The notes under the pieces are model-generated. The model ran no database searches. It was not told the DNA's origin and was given only the letters and a program-made list of their open reading frames with translations. A program made the translations under genes and the position numbers. Of a DNA stretch of 52,272 nt, positions 37,238-46,268 are shown piece by piece (positions within the stretch are counted from its first letter, which is position 1; the number at the start of each line of letters is the position of its first letter). Source of the DNA: an uncultured Prevotella sp. (GTDB lineage: Bacteria > Bacteroidota > Bacteroidia > Bacteroidales > Bacteroidaceae); assembly GCA_900770025.1 (NCBI GenBank), contig CAAGIW010000029.1:1-52272 (forward strand), given 5' to 3'.

Positions 37238-39376
37238 ATGAAATTACAGAAAATAATTCTACTGTTTTTAATGGCGATGGGCGTAAACCTATACACCCAT
37301 GCACAAACGCGTATGCTCGCTTTCCCCGGTGCTGAGGGCTATGGCAAATATGCCACCGGAGGCCGCGGCGGAAAGACATACGTAGTGACATCATTGGACG
37401 ACTGCGACGAGTCTAAGCTGAAAGAGGGAACCTTCCGCTGGGCAGTGAAGCAACCCGGCAAGAAGATAGTGACCTTTGCCGTGAACGGAACCATCTACCT
37501 GAAGTCGGGACTTAACTTAGACTGCGGCGACCTGACCATCTTAGGACAGACCGCCCCGGGTGAAGGCATCTGCATCGCCGACTATCCTGTGACCATCAGT
37601 TGCGAGAACGCCATCATCCGATACGTCCGCTTCCGCTTGGGCAACCGTCAGGTGGCCTTCCACGAGGGCGACGGCTTTGGCTTCAACGGAGCCAACAACG
37701 TCATCATGGACCACTGCTCCATCAGTTGGAGCATCGACGAGTGCCTGTCCATCTCGGCTGCCACCAACCTGACCATCCAGTGGTGCATGGTGGAGCAGGC
37801 CCTCAACAATGCCGGACATGCCAAGGGAGAACATGGCTATGGAGGCAACTGGGGAGGCACCAACGTGTCGTTCCACCACAACCTCATCACCCAGTGCAAG
37901 AGCCGCGTGCCCCGATTGGGCGGCGACACCAGTCCGCTGACCGAGGACTTCTGCGACCTGCGCAACAACGTGTTCTACAACTGGGGCGGCAACGGATGCT
38001 ACGGTGCCGAGGCCATCGACGTGAACTTTGTGAACAACTATTACAAGCCCGGTCCCTGCACCGATACCCGTTCCGAAATTATCCGCAAGCGCATCTGCGG
38101 CATCGGCATACGCACCAACAGCTACATACAGACCTTCCCAGCCTTTGCACACGACCTGCACAAGTGGGGACATTTCTATACTGACGGCAACGTGAATCCC
38201 GACTATGAAGACATGACCAAAGACAACTGGACCATCGGCATACTGAACCAGGTGAATGCCAGCGGCTGCGACGGCACATGGACCGCCGTGACCAAAGACA
38301 CCATCCGCCTGAGAGAGCCCCGCGAATTTATGTCGGTGACCACCCACAGCGCAGAAGATGCCTACGAAAAGGTGATGACACTTGCCGGTGCATCGCTCTA
38401 CCGCGACTGTGTGGATAACTTGATGGTGGCACAAGTGATGGCACGCTTGGGCGAGGACAAATCAGGAAGCAACGGTTCCACCAAGGGACTGATAGACTGC
38501 CAGACGGACAACAACCTGAGCTCGGCAGAGGTAGAAAACGGTGCATGGCCCATTCTGAAAGCCGTCACTCTTGATAAACCCGACACCGACGGCGACGGTA
38601 TTCCCGACCAATACGAGAGCAACTGGGGACTGAACTACAAGGACGGAACCGACGGAGCAGGCATCTACACCAGCACCAACCCAGCCTACAACGGCTACGC
38701 CTATGTGGAGATATACCAGAACCTGACCAACAAGACCAACAAGGCATGGCACGAAGCAGGACTTGAGGGCGGCACCCTGATGGGCGTGGAAGAGCCCACC
38801 ATCCTCTGCGAGCGCCGCCACAACTGGGAGCACGAGATATCCCTGCTCACCTTCAAGGGCTATGACAGCAGCAATAAGCAACGCCTCTTCAGTGATGGTC
38901 TGATGCTCAACGTTGCCTCCGGAATGTCTGGAGCCACAGGAACCAACATGACCATGAAGCTGAAGGCACAGCAATACACCATCACCGTGCCTAAAGGCAT
39001 CACAGCCACCAAGCTCCGCATCTGCGGATATTCCAACTACACGGGCAACAACATCTATGTTTCGGAATGCGGAGGCACCAAGTATGGCAGCACCGACTAT
39101 GTGATTGATGCCACCTCGGGCGTGTGGAGCGACATCACCATCCCCCTGAGCAAGCCCGTGACCAACGGTCCTCTCACCGTGACCTTCGCAGGCAACACCC
39201 CCACCGTGAAGTTCTACCTGATAGACGACACCGAGACTTCTGGCATCCAGAATATCCAGCAGGGAGCAGAACAGTTGGCGAAAGACAACAAATACTACAC
39301 CCTGAGCGGACAGCAGTGCACACAGCCCGGCAAGGGTCTGTATATCATCAACGGCAAGAAAGTTATTATCCGATAA
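37238..39376 (+). CDS. Second secreted pectate lyase, PL1 family, with extra C-terminal modules
   Basis: 712 residues. Signal peptide ending YTHA/QT. The PL1 beta-helix starts AFPGAEGYGKYATGGRGG and carries IMDHCSISWSIDE and R223-V-P-R226, in the same positions as in the first PL1, so it is probably an active calcium-dependent pectate lyase. Around 446-460 a DTDGDGIPDQYE calcium-binding type repeat follows. A beta-sandwich module (about 560-670, YTITVPKGITATKLRICGYSNYTGNN) absent from the first PL1 may bind glycan. The tail KYYTLSGQQ, GLYIINGKKVIIR is again sorting-like. The two PL1 proteins are clearly related but far from identical, suggesting different pectin regions or degrees of methylation as targets. 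GH3 follows after 72 bp. Confidence 0.9.
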   Translation: MKLQKIILLFLMAMGVNLYTHAQTRMLAFPGAEGYGKYATGGRGGKTYVVTSLDDCDESKLKEGTFRWAVKQPGKKIVTFAVNGTIYLKSGLNLDCGDLTILGQTAPGEGICIADYPVTISCENAIIRYVRFRLGNRQVAFHEGDGFGFNGANNVIMDHCSISWSIDECLSISAATNLTIQWCMVEQALNNAGHAKGEHGYGGNWGGTNVSFHHNLITQCKSRVPRLGGDTSPLTEDFCDLRNNVFYNWGGNGCYGAEAIDVNFVNNYYKPGPCTDTRSEIIRKRICGIGIRTNSYIQTFPAFAHDLHKWGHFYTDGNVNPDYEDMTKDNWTIGILNQVNASGCDGTWTAVTKDTIRLREPREFMSVTTHSAEDAYEKVMTLAGASLYRDCVDNLMVAQVMARLGEDKSGSNGSTKGLIDCQTDNNLSSAEVENGAWPILKAVTLDKPDTDGDGIPDQYESNWGLNYKDGTDGAGIYTSTNPAYNGYAYVEIYQNLTNKTNKAWHEAGLEGGTLMGVEEPTILCERRHNWEHEISLLTFKGYDSSNKQRLFSDGLMLNVASGMSGATGTNMTMKLKAQQYTITVPKGITATKLRICGYSNYTGNNIYVSECGGTKYGSTDYVIDATSGVWSDITIPLSKPVTNGPLTVTFAGNTPTVKFYLIDDTETSGIQNIQQGAEQLAKDNKYYTLSGQQCTQPGKGLYIINGKKVIIR

Positions 39377-39392
39377 ACAAACAGAATCATTG

Positions 39393-39420
39393 GCATGGCG
39401 GGCTGTACGATCCGCCATGC
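39393..39420 (+). promoter_or_regulatory. Intercistronic hairpin between PL1 and GH3
   Basis: GCATGGCGG (39393-39401) pairs perfectly with CCGCCATGC (39412-39420) around a 10-base loop; AATATTTAATC follows rather than a T-run. Possible mRNA stabiliser or weak attenuator within the PL1-GH3 operon. Confidence 0.55.
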
Positions 39421-39448
39421 AATATTTAATCATCAAATCTTCTAATCT

Positions 39449-41995
39449 ATGAGAAAAAGCCTTATTCTTTCACTCTTCCTGAGTGGAGCCATGACGGTGA
39501 TGGCACAGCCACTACCCTATCAAAACCCCAACCTCAGTGCAGAGGAGAGAGCCAACGACTTGGTGTCGAGACTGACACTTGAAGAGAAAGTGCAACTGAT
39601 GATGGACGTTTCGCCCGCCATTCCCCGCTTGGGCATTCCCGCCTTCCAGTGGTGGAACGAGGCGCTCCACGGCATCGGGCGCAACAGTTTTGCCACCGTG
39701 TTCCCCATCACCATGGGCATGGCCGCCTCGTGGAACGACGCTTTGGTGCAACAGGCCTTCACCGCTGTGAGCGACGAGGCACGCGCCAAGAACCAGCAAG
39801 CCAAGAAGAACGGTGTCATCCGCCGCTATCAGGGACTTTCGTTCTGGACACCCAACATCAACATCTTCCGTGACCCGAGATGGGGACGCGGACAAGAGAC
39901 CTATGGCGAAGACCCCTATCTGACCACAAAGATGGGACTTGCCGTGGTGCGCGGACTGCAAGGACCCGACGACAGCAAGTATCGCAAACTGTTGGCCTGT
40001 GCCAAGCACTTCGCCGTGCACAGCGGTCCGGAGTGGAACCGCCACTCTTTCAACATAGAAAACCTGCCGGCTCGCGACCTCTGGGAGACCTATCTGCCAG
40101 CCTTCAAGGCACTGGTACAAGAGGGCAAGGTGGCAGAAGTGATGTGCGCCTACCAGCGCATCGACGGCGACCCCTGCTGCGGCAACACCCGATACGAACA
40201 GCAGATTCTGCGCAACGAGTGGGGCTTCGACGGACTGATAGTGACCGACTGCGGTGCCATCAGCAACTTCTGGCAGAAGGGCAAGCACGAGGTTTCATCG
40301 GATGCCGGCGAGGCATCGGCACGCGCCGTGCTGAGCGGAACGGATGTGGAATGCGGTTCCAACTACAAGAGTCTGCCCCAGGCCATCTCTGAGGGCCAAC
40401 TCCACGAAGCAGACCTGGACGTGAGCGTGAAACGACTGCTCAAGGCACGCTTTGAACTGGGCGACTTCGACGACGACAGCATGGTGTCATGGACCTCTAT
40501 ACCCGCCTCGGTGATTGCCTCACAGGCCCACCGCAACTTGGCCTACCAATTGGCACAGCAGAGCATCGTGCTGCTTCAGAACAAAGACAACATACTGCCG
40601 CTGCGCAAGACCGACGCACAGAGGATAGTGGTGATAGGCCCCAACGCCAACGACTCTGTGATGATGTGGGGCAACTACAACGGATTCCCCGTGCGCACCA
40701 CCACCATTCTTCAAGGCATCAGGGAGAAGGTGGGCAACGTGAAATACATCAACTGCGTGGGAGCCACCACCAAACAGGTGCTTCAGAGCGTGTTCTCCAA
40801 GATGAAGACCGCCGACGGAAAGAGCGGTATGCGGATAACCTATTGGAACAACGAGAAGCAAGAAGGAACGCCAGCCACCGCAGTGCGAGCCACTGAGCCG
40901 CTGACCCTGAGCAACGGAGGTGCCACCGTATTTGCGCCGGGTGTGAATTTAGAACACTTCTCCGCCAAGGTAGAGGGCTACTACACTGCCACCGAGGATG
41001 AAACCATCACCCTTTCCATCGCCTGCGACGACGAGGCAGAGGTAACCGTAAACGGAAAGACAGCCATCAAAACCCGCAAGCGCAGCGACAAGTATGACTT
41101 GAAGAATCACAATGTGAGCATGAAAGCGGGTGACACCCTGCATATTGTGGTGAACTACGTACAGAAGGCGGACATGGCGACACTCAACTTCAATCTGGGA
41201 AGACTGGTGGAACCCACCAACGCAGAGGTGCTGAAAGAGGTGGGCAATGCCGACATTGTGCTCTTTGTGGGCGGCATCTCTCCCCGATTGGAGGGTGAGG
41301 AGATGAAGGTGGATGCTCCCGGATTCAAGGGTGGCGACCGCCTGACCATCGAACTGCCCCAGGTGCAGCGCGACATGGTGACCATGCTGAAGCAGGCAGG
41401 CAAGCACGTGGTGTTTATCAACTGCTCGGGCAGTGCCATCGGACTGCTGCCCGAAACGCGCAACTGCGAGGCCATCGTGCAGGCATGGTATGGCGGAGAG
41501 AGCGGCGGAAAGGCCGTGGCAGACGTGCTGTTTGGCGACTACAACCCCAGCGGCAAACTGCCCGTTACCTTCTACAAGAGTGATGCCGACCTGCCCGACT
41601 TTGAGGATTATCGCATGGCCAACCGCACCTACCGCTACTTCAAGGGAGAGCCTCTCTTTGCCTTTGGCCACGGATTGAGCTACACCACCTTTACCTATGG
41701 CACCCCCGTATATAAGAAAGGGAAGCTGACAGTGAGCGTGAGCAACAGCGGAAAACGCGATGGCGACGAAGTGGTTCAGGTGTATCTGCGCAAGCAAGAC
41801 GACCCGGATGGTCCCATCAAGACCCTGCGTGCCTACAAGCGCATATCGCTGAAGGCCGGAGCAAGCGAGCGGGTGGAGATTGACCTGCCCAAGGAATCCT
41901 TTGAATGGTGGGACAGCAAGACCAACACCATGCGCGTGCTGAAAGGCAAATACGATGTGATGGTGGGCGGCCATACCATTACAGTGAAGATATGA
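39449..41995 (+). CDS. GH3 family beta-glycosidase (beta-xylosidase/beta-glucosidase type) with PA14 insert
   Basis: 848 residues. Signal peptide ending VMA/QP, no lipobox and no sorting-like tail, so probably periplasmic. The GH3 N-terminal domain shows FQWWNEALHGIG, WTPNINIFRDPRWGRGQETYGEDP, CAKHFAVHSGPEWNRH and the catalytic nucleophile Asp267 in IVTDCGAIS. A PA14-like insertion (about 465-590, MRITYWNN to LNFNLGRL) interrupts the (alpha/beta)6 domain, and a fibronectin-III-like end follows. This architecture is typical of exo-acting beta-xylosidases and beta-glucosidases. In a pectin locus, removing xylose from xylogalacturonan is a reasonable guess, but the substrate cannot be read from the sequence. 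It ends at a strong terminator facing the regulator gene. Confidence 0.9.
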   Translation: MRKSLILSLFLSGAMTVMAQPLPYQNPNLSAEERANDLVSRLTLEEKVQLMMDVSPAIPRLGIPAFQWWNEALHGIGRNSFATVFPITMGMAASWNDALVQQAFTAVSDEARAKNQQAKKNGVIRRYQGLSFWTPNINIFRDPRWGRGQETYGEDPYLTTKMGLAVVRGLQGPDDSKYRKLLACAKHFAVHSGPEWNRHSFNIENLPARDLWETYLPAFKALVQEGKVAEVMCAYQRIDGDPCCGNTRYEQQILRNEWGFDGLIVTDCGAISNFWQKGKHEVSSDAGEASARAVLSGTDVECGSNYKSLPQAISEGQLHEADLDVSVKRLLKARFELGDFDDDSMVSWTSIPASVIASQAHRNLAYQLAQQSIVLLQNKDNILPLRKTDAQRIVVIGPNANDSVMMWGNYNGFPVRTTTILQGIREKVGNVKYINCVGATTKQVLQSVFSKMKTADGKSGMRITYWNNEKQEGTPATAVRATEPLTLSNGGATVFAPGVNLEHFSAKVEGYYTATEDETITLSIACDDEAEVTVNGKTAIKTRKRSDKYDLKNHNVSMKAGDTLHIVVNYVQKADMATLNFNLGRLVEPTNAEVLKEVGNADIVLFVGGISPRLEGEEMKVDAPGFKGGDRLTIELPQVQRDMVTMLKQAGKHVVFINCSGSAIGLLPETRNCEAIVQAWYGGESGGKAVADVLFGDYNPSGKLPVTFYKSDADLPDFEDYRMANRTYRYFKGEPLFAFGHGLSYTTFTYGTPVYKKGKLTVSVSNSGKRDGDEVVQVYLRKQDDPDGPIKTLRAYKRISLKAGASERVEIDLPKESFEWWDSKTNTMRVLKGKYDVMVGGHTITVKI

Positions 41996-42016
41996 CCCCT
42001 GCGGTTGAACCAACGC

Positions 42017-42053
42017 GCCCCCGAAGTTTCAACAACTTCGGGGGCATTTTTTT
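42017..42053 (+). terminator. Rho-independent terminator after GH3
   Basis: GCCCCCGAAGTT (42017-42028) pairs perfectly with AACTTCGGGGGC (42034-42045) around a 5-base loop, followed by A and seven T residues. It ends the plus-strand pectin locus. Confidence 0.93.
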
Positions 42054-42138
42054 GCAACATACTGTATTCCAAGTAGAAACATGCCACGCTGAATCCCTAT
42101 TTCACGCCCTTTGAAACCCTATGTCTTCAGGGCGTTTT

Positions 42139-42204
42139 GCAAAACTGCCACTTTTGGAACGCAAAACTGCCACTTTTGGAATGCAAAACTGGCAGTTTTG
42201 GAAA
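42139..42204 (+). repeat. Tandem array of three 22-bp units with altered core (array 3)
   Basis: Units at 42139, 42161 and 42183, again 22 bp each. Each starts GCAAAAC and contains TTTTGGAA near its end, as do the arrays at 5.9, 17.9 and 52.1 kb when read in the matching orientation, but the core is AAAACTGCCACTTTT (twice) and AAAACTGGCAGTTTT (once, a palindrome around one G). Period and flanks are thus kept while the centre differs. It lies between the convergent GH3 and regulator genes. Confidence 0.85.
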
Positions 42205-42224
42205 ACGGCATGAAATTGCTCAAA

Positions 42225-42300
42225 AACGAACGTTCGTAATTCAAAATTCAACACTCAAAATACGTAACTCGTAACTCAAAATTCGTAACTCATAATTCAC
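42225..42300. repeat. AT-rich simple repeats after the regulator gene
   Basis: Variants of GTAATTCAAAATTC and GTAACTC recur over about 75 bp (CGTTCGTAATTC, AAAATACGTAACTC, AAAATTCGTAACTC, ATAATTC). They resemble the GAATTACGA stretch at 17631-17680, which also neighbours a 22-bp array. No coding potential is apparent. Confidence 0.65.
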
Positions 42301-42305
42301 CACTC

Positions 42306-45300
42306 TCAACTCCCCTTCTCTCTGTATTCCGAAGGCGTCATACCCGTTTCCTTCTTGAAGCACTTGCTGAAATACTTCGGGTCTGAGTAGCCCACCTCGT
42401 AGGCAATCTGCGAGAACGGATAGTTGCTGCGCCTTATCAGTTCCTCGGCACGCTTCATACGGATGTGGCGAAGAAAATCGACGGGAGTCATGCCTGCGAT
42501 GCTCTTGATTTTGACATAGAACACAGTGCGCCCCAGATGCACTGCATCGGCCAGGTCTTCGATGCGCAGGTTGGCATCAGAGATGCGCGTTTCGAGAAAC
42601 TCCATAAGCTTTTGCATCATCTCCCTGTCGGCATCCACTATCTGCGGCGTGTCGAGTTGATATGACTCTTCGTTGTCGGGCTTGAGCTGCTCCACATAGT
42701 TCTGCTGCAGCATGTGGCGCTGGGCGATGATGTTTTGCACCCTCAGTTTCAGATAAAGTGCGCTGAAAGGCTTGGTGATATAGTCGTCGATGCCCTCCTT
42801 CAGTCCCTGCATACGGTCTTCGAGCGATGCCTTGGCAGAGAGCACGATGATGGGGATGTGGCAGATATTCTTGTCCTGCTTGATGTGGTGCACCATGGTC
42901 AGGCCGTCCATCACGGGCATCATCACGTCGGTGATGATGAAGTCGGGCATTTTGGCCTGCGCCAGTTCCAATCCCTGCTGGCCGTTAGATGCCTGTATCA
43001 CCTGATAGTTTGTCTTAAGGATGCTCACCAAGAAAGCCCTCAAGTCGTCATTGTCTTCCACGATGAGCAGTGTGTCCTTGCCATTGGCAGCCGGTTCTTC
43101 GTCCTGCACGGCCGGCATGTTGTCGGGCACGTCGTTGTCGTTGATATACACATCGTCTGCCTTGCTGTAGTGCAGCATCTTGTTCACCAGTTCCAGCATC
43201 TGCTTGGTGTTGCGCTGCACCATCTCCAACTGGGTCTTCACCTGCTGGGTGAGACTCTTCTCCCCGTTCAGTATTTCCGTCACAGGTCCACCTATCAGCG
43301 TGAGCGGAGTGCGCAGTTTGTGGCTGATTTCGGTAAAGAACTTCGTTTTCATTTCGTTCAGTTCTTGTTCCATCTCAGCCTTGGTTTTGAGCTTGTAGAT
43401 ATAGACGGCCAGCACAATCACTGCCATGCCCATCAGCACATAGAGCACGATGGCCCACGGAGTTTCCCAGAAGGTGGGATGCACATACAGGTTGAGGGCG
43501 GTGATATTGTCTTGCATCACGCCGTCGCAGTTGCTGCTCTTCACCAACAAACGGTGATGACCGGCAGGCAGTCGGTTGAACGAGGCACTGTTCACCGTGC
43601 CCACGTAGTTCCACTTTTCGTCCACCCCATCCAGTTTGTAGGCATACTGCACCATGAACTTGTCTGCATACTCCAACGCAGAGAAGTAGATGGTGAGGTT
43701 TCGCTTGTCGGAAGGAATTTCCAACTCCTTGACATTGATGATGGAATGGCGCCTCACGTCACCCTGATACTGCACACCCGTGAAGGCGATAGACGGCTTG
43801 TAGTCGCTCAGTTTTATCTTGTCGGGCGAGAAAGTGAGGAAGCATCCGTAGCCAGCCACCGCAATGGTGTTGTTGGCAGCATTATAGACGGGCTGCGACT
43901 CGGTGAGTTCCACCCCCTCGCCTATCACCCCCGGACCATAGCAGAGCAGGCGGTCTTCGGCCGGCAGATAGCGGTTGATGCTGTTCTCGCGAATCATCCA
44001 CAGATGGCCCTGCCGGTCTTCCACCACAGCCTGCACCCTGCCCTCGTCTGTATTGAACTGCGGCAAGGTGGCAAAAGAAAGACTGTCGGCCAAGGGCGAG
44101 GGTGAAGTCATGCGCTGCACGCCTCCGCCAAGCGTCAGTATATACACCTCTCCGTTTCTTGTCACCATGGTCTGCATCACGTCTGCCGTCAGCAATCGGT
44201 CGGCCTTGTCAGCATACTGCTTGGTGGTATAGAACCGTATGTCCTTGGGATGGGTGAATCGGGTGGAAAGAGTGAGCAAGCCATTGGTGGAGGAAAGGAA
44301 CAAGTGGCCCTTGCCATCGGGAGTGATGGAGCGCACCTGACTGAAGTTGCTGAGTGGATAGGTGGTGAGCTGATTGCCTGCATGGATAAAGCGCAGAGAG
44401 CCTGACGCACTTTCCTCCACATAGTTGATGCCTCCGCCATAGGTGGCCACCCAAATGCGTCCGCGCTCATCGGCCCGGATGGCATACACCTCGTTGCAAC
44501 TTAAAGAATAGGGATTGGAAGCATCCGCATGATAACGGGAGATACTGCCCTTTTCATCCATGACAAACAGACCGTCGCCCTTGGTGCCCACCCAGATGCG
44601 CCCCTTGCTGTCTTGATACAGGGCATAGATGCGCTGCGAGAGCGTGGTGTATTGTGGAGAGATGCTTCCCTGCGGTGTGACATAGCCTAACAGGCGTGAG
44701 GAGGCATCATACACCATCAGGCAACCAGTGTTGGTGCCCACCCATGTGCGCTGCTGCCTGTCGGTCAGGATGGAACGCACCTCATCCTGGCGAGGCAGGC
44801 GCTGGCAACGGAACTGATGATACTTGAAATTGATGCGGTGCACATCCCTGAGATTGGTGAACCATATATTCTTTTCGCTGTCCACAAAGGCACGGTTGAG
44901 CTCGAACACGTCTGTCACCTGATGGTTGGAAGTCTCCAATCGGTAAGGCACAAGGCACTGGGCGGCCTCATCATAATAGGAAAAGACGCCCTTGTTGGGA
45001 ACCATCCACAAGGTGCCCTGCCTGTCTTCGTGGATAAAGAAAGTCTTGCTTCGGGTATAAGAGGGGTCGATGGTAGGCGGGGTTTGCATCCATCGGGGCG
45101 TGTCCATGCCCTTTGCAAACATCTGCACGCCGGGGGATTCGGTGAAGATCCACAGACGGTGCCGGCCATCTACAAACATTTTCTTCACTGCCGGGGAGGG
45201 TTGTTCGGGTGTCTGCACAGAGCGCAGGGTGACCTTTTGCGAAAGCATATCCACCCATGCTATGCCCCTTTCCGTGGCCACCAATACCTGCCGGTTGCCC

Positions 45301-46082
45301 AAGGCTATCATGTCGTTGATCTGCCGGATGCCTCCTGGTACGGCGAGCTCGGTAAAACGGTCGTTCACCGTGTCATAGGCCACCAGTTTTCCATGCAGTG
45401 TGCCCAGCAACAGGTGCCTGCCCTGCTGCACCAAGTATTCGTAATTGCCCTTCAGATAGTGCTTGGAGCCATAGAGCGTTAGCCCTCCCACATAGAAAAC
45501 CCACTCACGGCCGTCGTTGTCGAGCATCACCTTCTTGAGGTGTCTTCCCTTCCCCACCTGTGCAGGCACGGGATAGGGACGCATGGCCTCGGGATATTGC
45601 AGACTGTCGTCGCTGACACGATAGGAGTTTCCGCAATCGGCATCCACCACCCACGTATAGCCATTGGCCAAGGGATAGACATTGCGCACTATGGCATGAT
45701 GCTGATAGCGTTCGAAAATGAGTTCTCTCACATCCTGAAACTCGCACGTGGAGACATTGAACAGATAGGCACGATGGTCGGGAGTGACACACCACAGGTT
45801 TCCCGTATATGACTTCTTGACACTGGTGATGCGGTTGGTGGTGAGACTGTTGCTGCCCGACAGCACGTTGCGGAAAGAGAGGAACTGATAACCGTCGTAG
45901 AAACTCAGTCCGTTCCATGTGCCAAACCACATCAGACCGTTCATATCCTGCGTGATGGCAGATATCTTGTTGGCTGCCAATCCATCACGCACGCTATAAG
46001 CATTCACCTCACAATAGGGCTGGGCTGTGCAGGTGATGCGCCAAAAAAGAGTAAGGTATAAAAGGTGTATCGCTCTGTTCAT
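42306..46082 (-). CDS. Hybrid two-component system regulator (HTCS) lacking the HATPase domain
   Basis: 1258 residues from the ATG at 46082, chosen because it gives a clean signal peptide (MNRAIHLLYLTLFWRITCTAQ); an in-frame ATG at 46118 would add 12 residues. The periplasmic part contains many propeller blades (for example DSKGRIWVGTKGDGLF, DERGRIWVATYGGGIN, EDRQGHLWMIRENS) and a Y_Y_Y domain. One membrane helix lies at about 876-898. The dimerisation helix follows with His921 in ISHKLRTPLTLI, where the usual ISHELRTP has Glu after His. HisKA ends near 974 and the receiver begins near 1003, so only about 28 linker residues stand where a HATPase_c domain of over 100 residues is expected. The receiver is intact (E1009/D1010, D1052 in ITDVMMP, LSAK, TKPF), as is the AraC-type HTH at the C-terminus (LGRTVFYVKIKSIAG, IAYEVGYSDPKYFSKCFKKETG). 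Convergent with GH3; the likely regulator of the pectin locus. Confidence 0.92.
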   Translation of the reverse strand: MNRAIHLLYLTLFWRITCTAQPYCEVNAYSVRDGLAANKISAITQDMNGLMWFGTWNGLSFYDGYQFLSFRNVLSGSNSLTTNRITSVKKSYTGNLWCVTPDHRAYLFNVSTCEFQDVRELIFERYQHHAIVRNVYPLANGYTWVVDADCGNSYRVSDDSLQYPEAMRPYPVPAQVGKGRHLKKVMLDNDGREWVFYVGGLTLYGSKHYLKGNYEYLVQQGRHLLLGTLHGKLVAYDTVNDRFTELAVPGGIRQINDMIALGNRQVLVATERGIAWVDMLSQKVTLRSVQTPEQPSPAVKKMFVDGRHRLWIFTESPGVQMFAKGMDTPRWMQTPPTIDPSYTRSKTFFIHEDRQGTLWMVPNKGVFSYYDEAAQCLVPYRLETSNHQVTDVFELNRAFVDSEKNIWFTNLRDVHRINFKYHQFRCQRLPRQDEVRSILTDRQQRTWVGTNTGCLMVYDASSRLLGYVTPQGSISPQYTTLSQRIYALYQDSKGRIWVGTKGDGLFVMDEKGSISRYHADASNPYSLSCNEVYAIRADERGRIWVATYGGGINYVEESASGSLRFIHAGNQLTTYPLSNFSQVRSITPDGKGHLFLSSTNGLLTLSTRFTHPKDIRFYTTKQYADKADRLLTADVMQTMVTRNGEVYILTLGGGVQRMTSPSPLADSLSFATLPQFNTDEGRVQAVVEDRQGHLWMIRENSINRYLPAEDRLLCYGPGVIGEGVELTESQPVYNAANNTIAVAGYGCFLTFSPDKIKLSDYKPSIAFTGVQYQGDVRRHSIINVKELEIPSDKRNLTIYFSALEYADKFMVQYAYKLDGVDEKWNYVGTVNSASFNRLPAGHHRLLVKSSNCDGVMQDNITALNLYVHPTFWETPWAIVLYVLMGMAVIVLAVYIYKLKTKAEMEQELNEMKTKFFTEISHKLRTPLTLIGGPVTEILNGEKSLTQQVKTQLEMVQRNTKQMLELVNKMLHYSKADDVYINDNDVPDNMPAVQDEEPAANGKDTLLIVEDNDDLRAFLVSILKTNYQVIQASNGQQGLELAQAKMPDFIITDVMMPVMDGLTMVHHIKQDKNICHIPIIVLSAKASLEDRMQGLKEGIDDYITKPFSALYLKLRVQNIIAQRHMLQQNYVEQLKPDNEESYQLDTPQIVDADREMMQKLMEFLETRISDANLRIEDLADAVHLGRTVFYVKIKSIAGMTPVDFLRHIRMKRAEELIRRSNYPFSQIAYEVGYSDPKYFSKCFKKETGMTPSEYREKGS

Positions 46083-46205
46083 ATAAAGGTGGACTTCATA
46101 AATCCTGCCAAATACCACATGCTGGCACCGCAGTAATGGCTACGCACACACCAGTGTACGTCCATTATATTCCTTCATAACGGAGCTGCATGAAGTGTGT
46201 AGGTC

Positions 46206-46254
46206 AAAAAAAGAGAGGGGGGCAGTAACCTGCATGACAACAGACACACCCCCC
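46206..46254 (-). terminator. Rho-independent terminator of the glycogen operon
   Basis: On the minus strand, six G (opposite 46249-46254) pair with six C (opposite 46217-46222), with a small inner stem (CTG/CAG) in the 26-base interval, and seven U residues follow (opposite 46206-46212). It starts 15 bp after the GH57 stop codon. Confidence 0.8.
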
Positions 46255-46268
46255 ATCAAGTGTTTGCA

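Noticed and set aside
42714..44105. 463-codon plus-strand frame opposite the HTCS gene, considered as a possible relocated kinase domain
   Set aside because: Its translation shows no N-box or G-box and is rich in His and Val as expected of the antisense of the regulator; it is not the missing HATPase.
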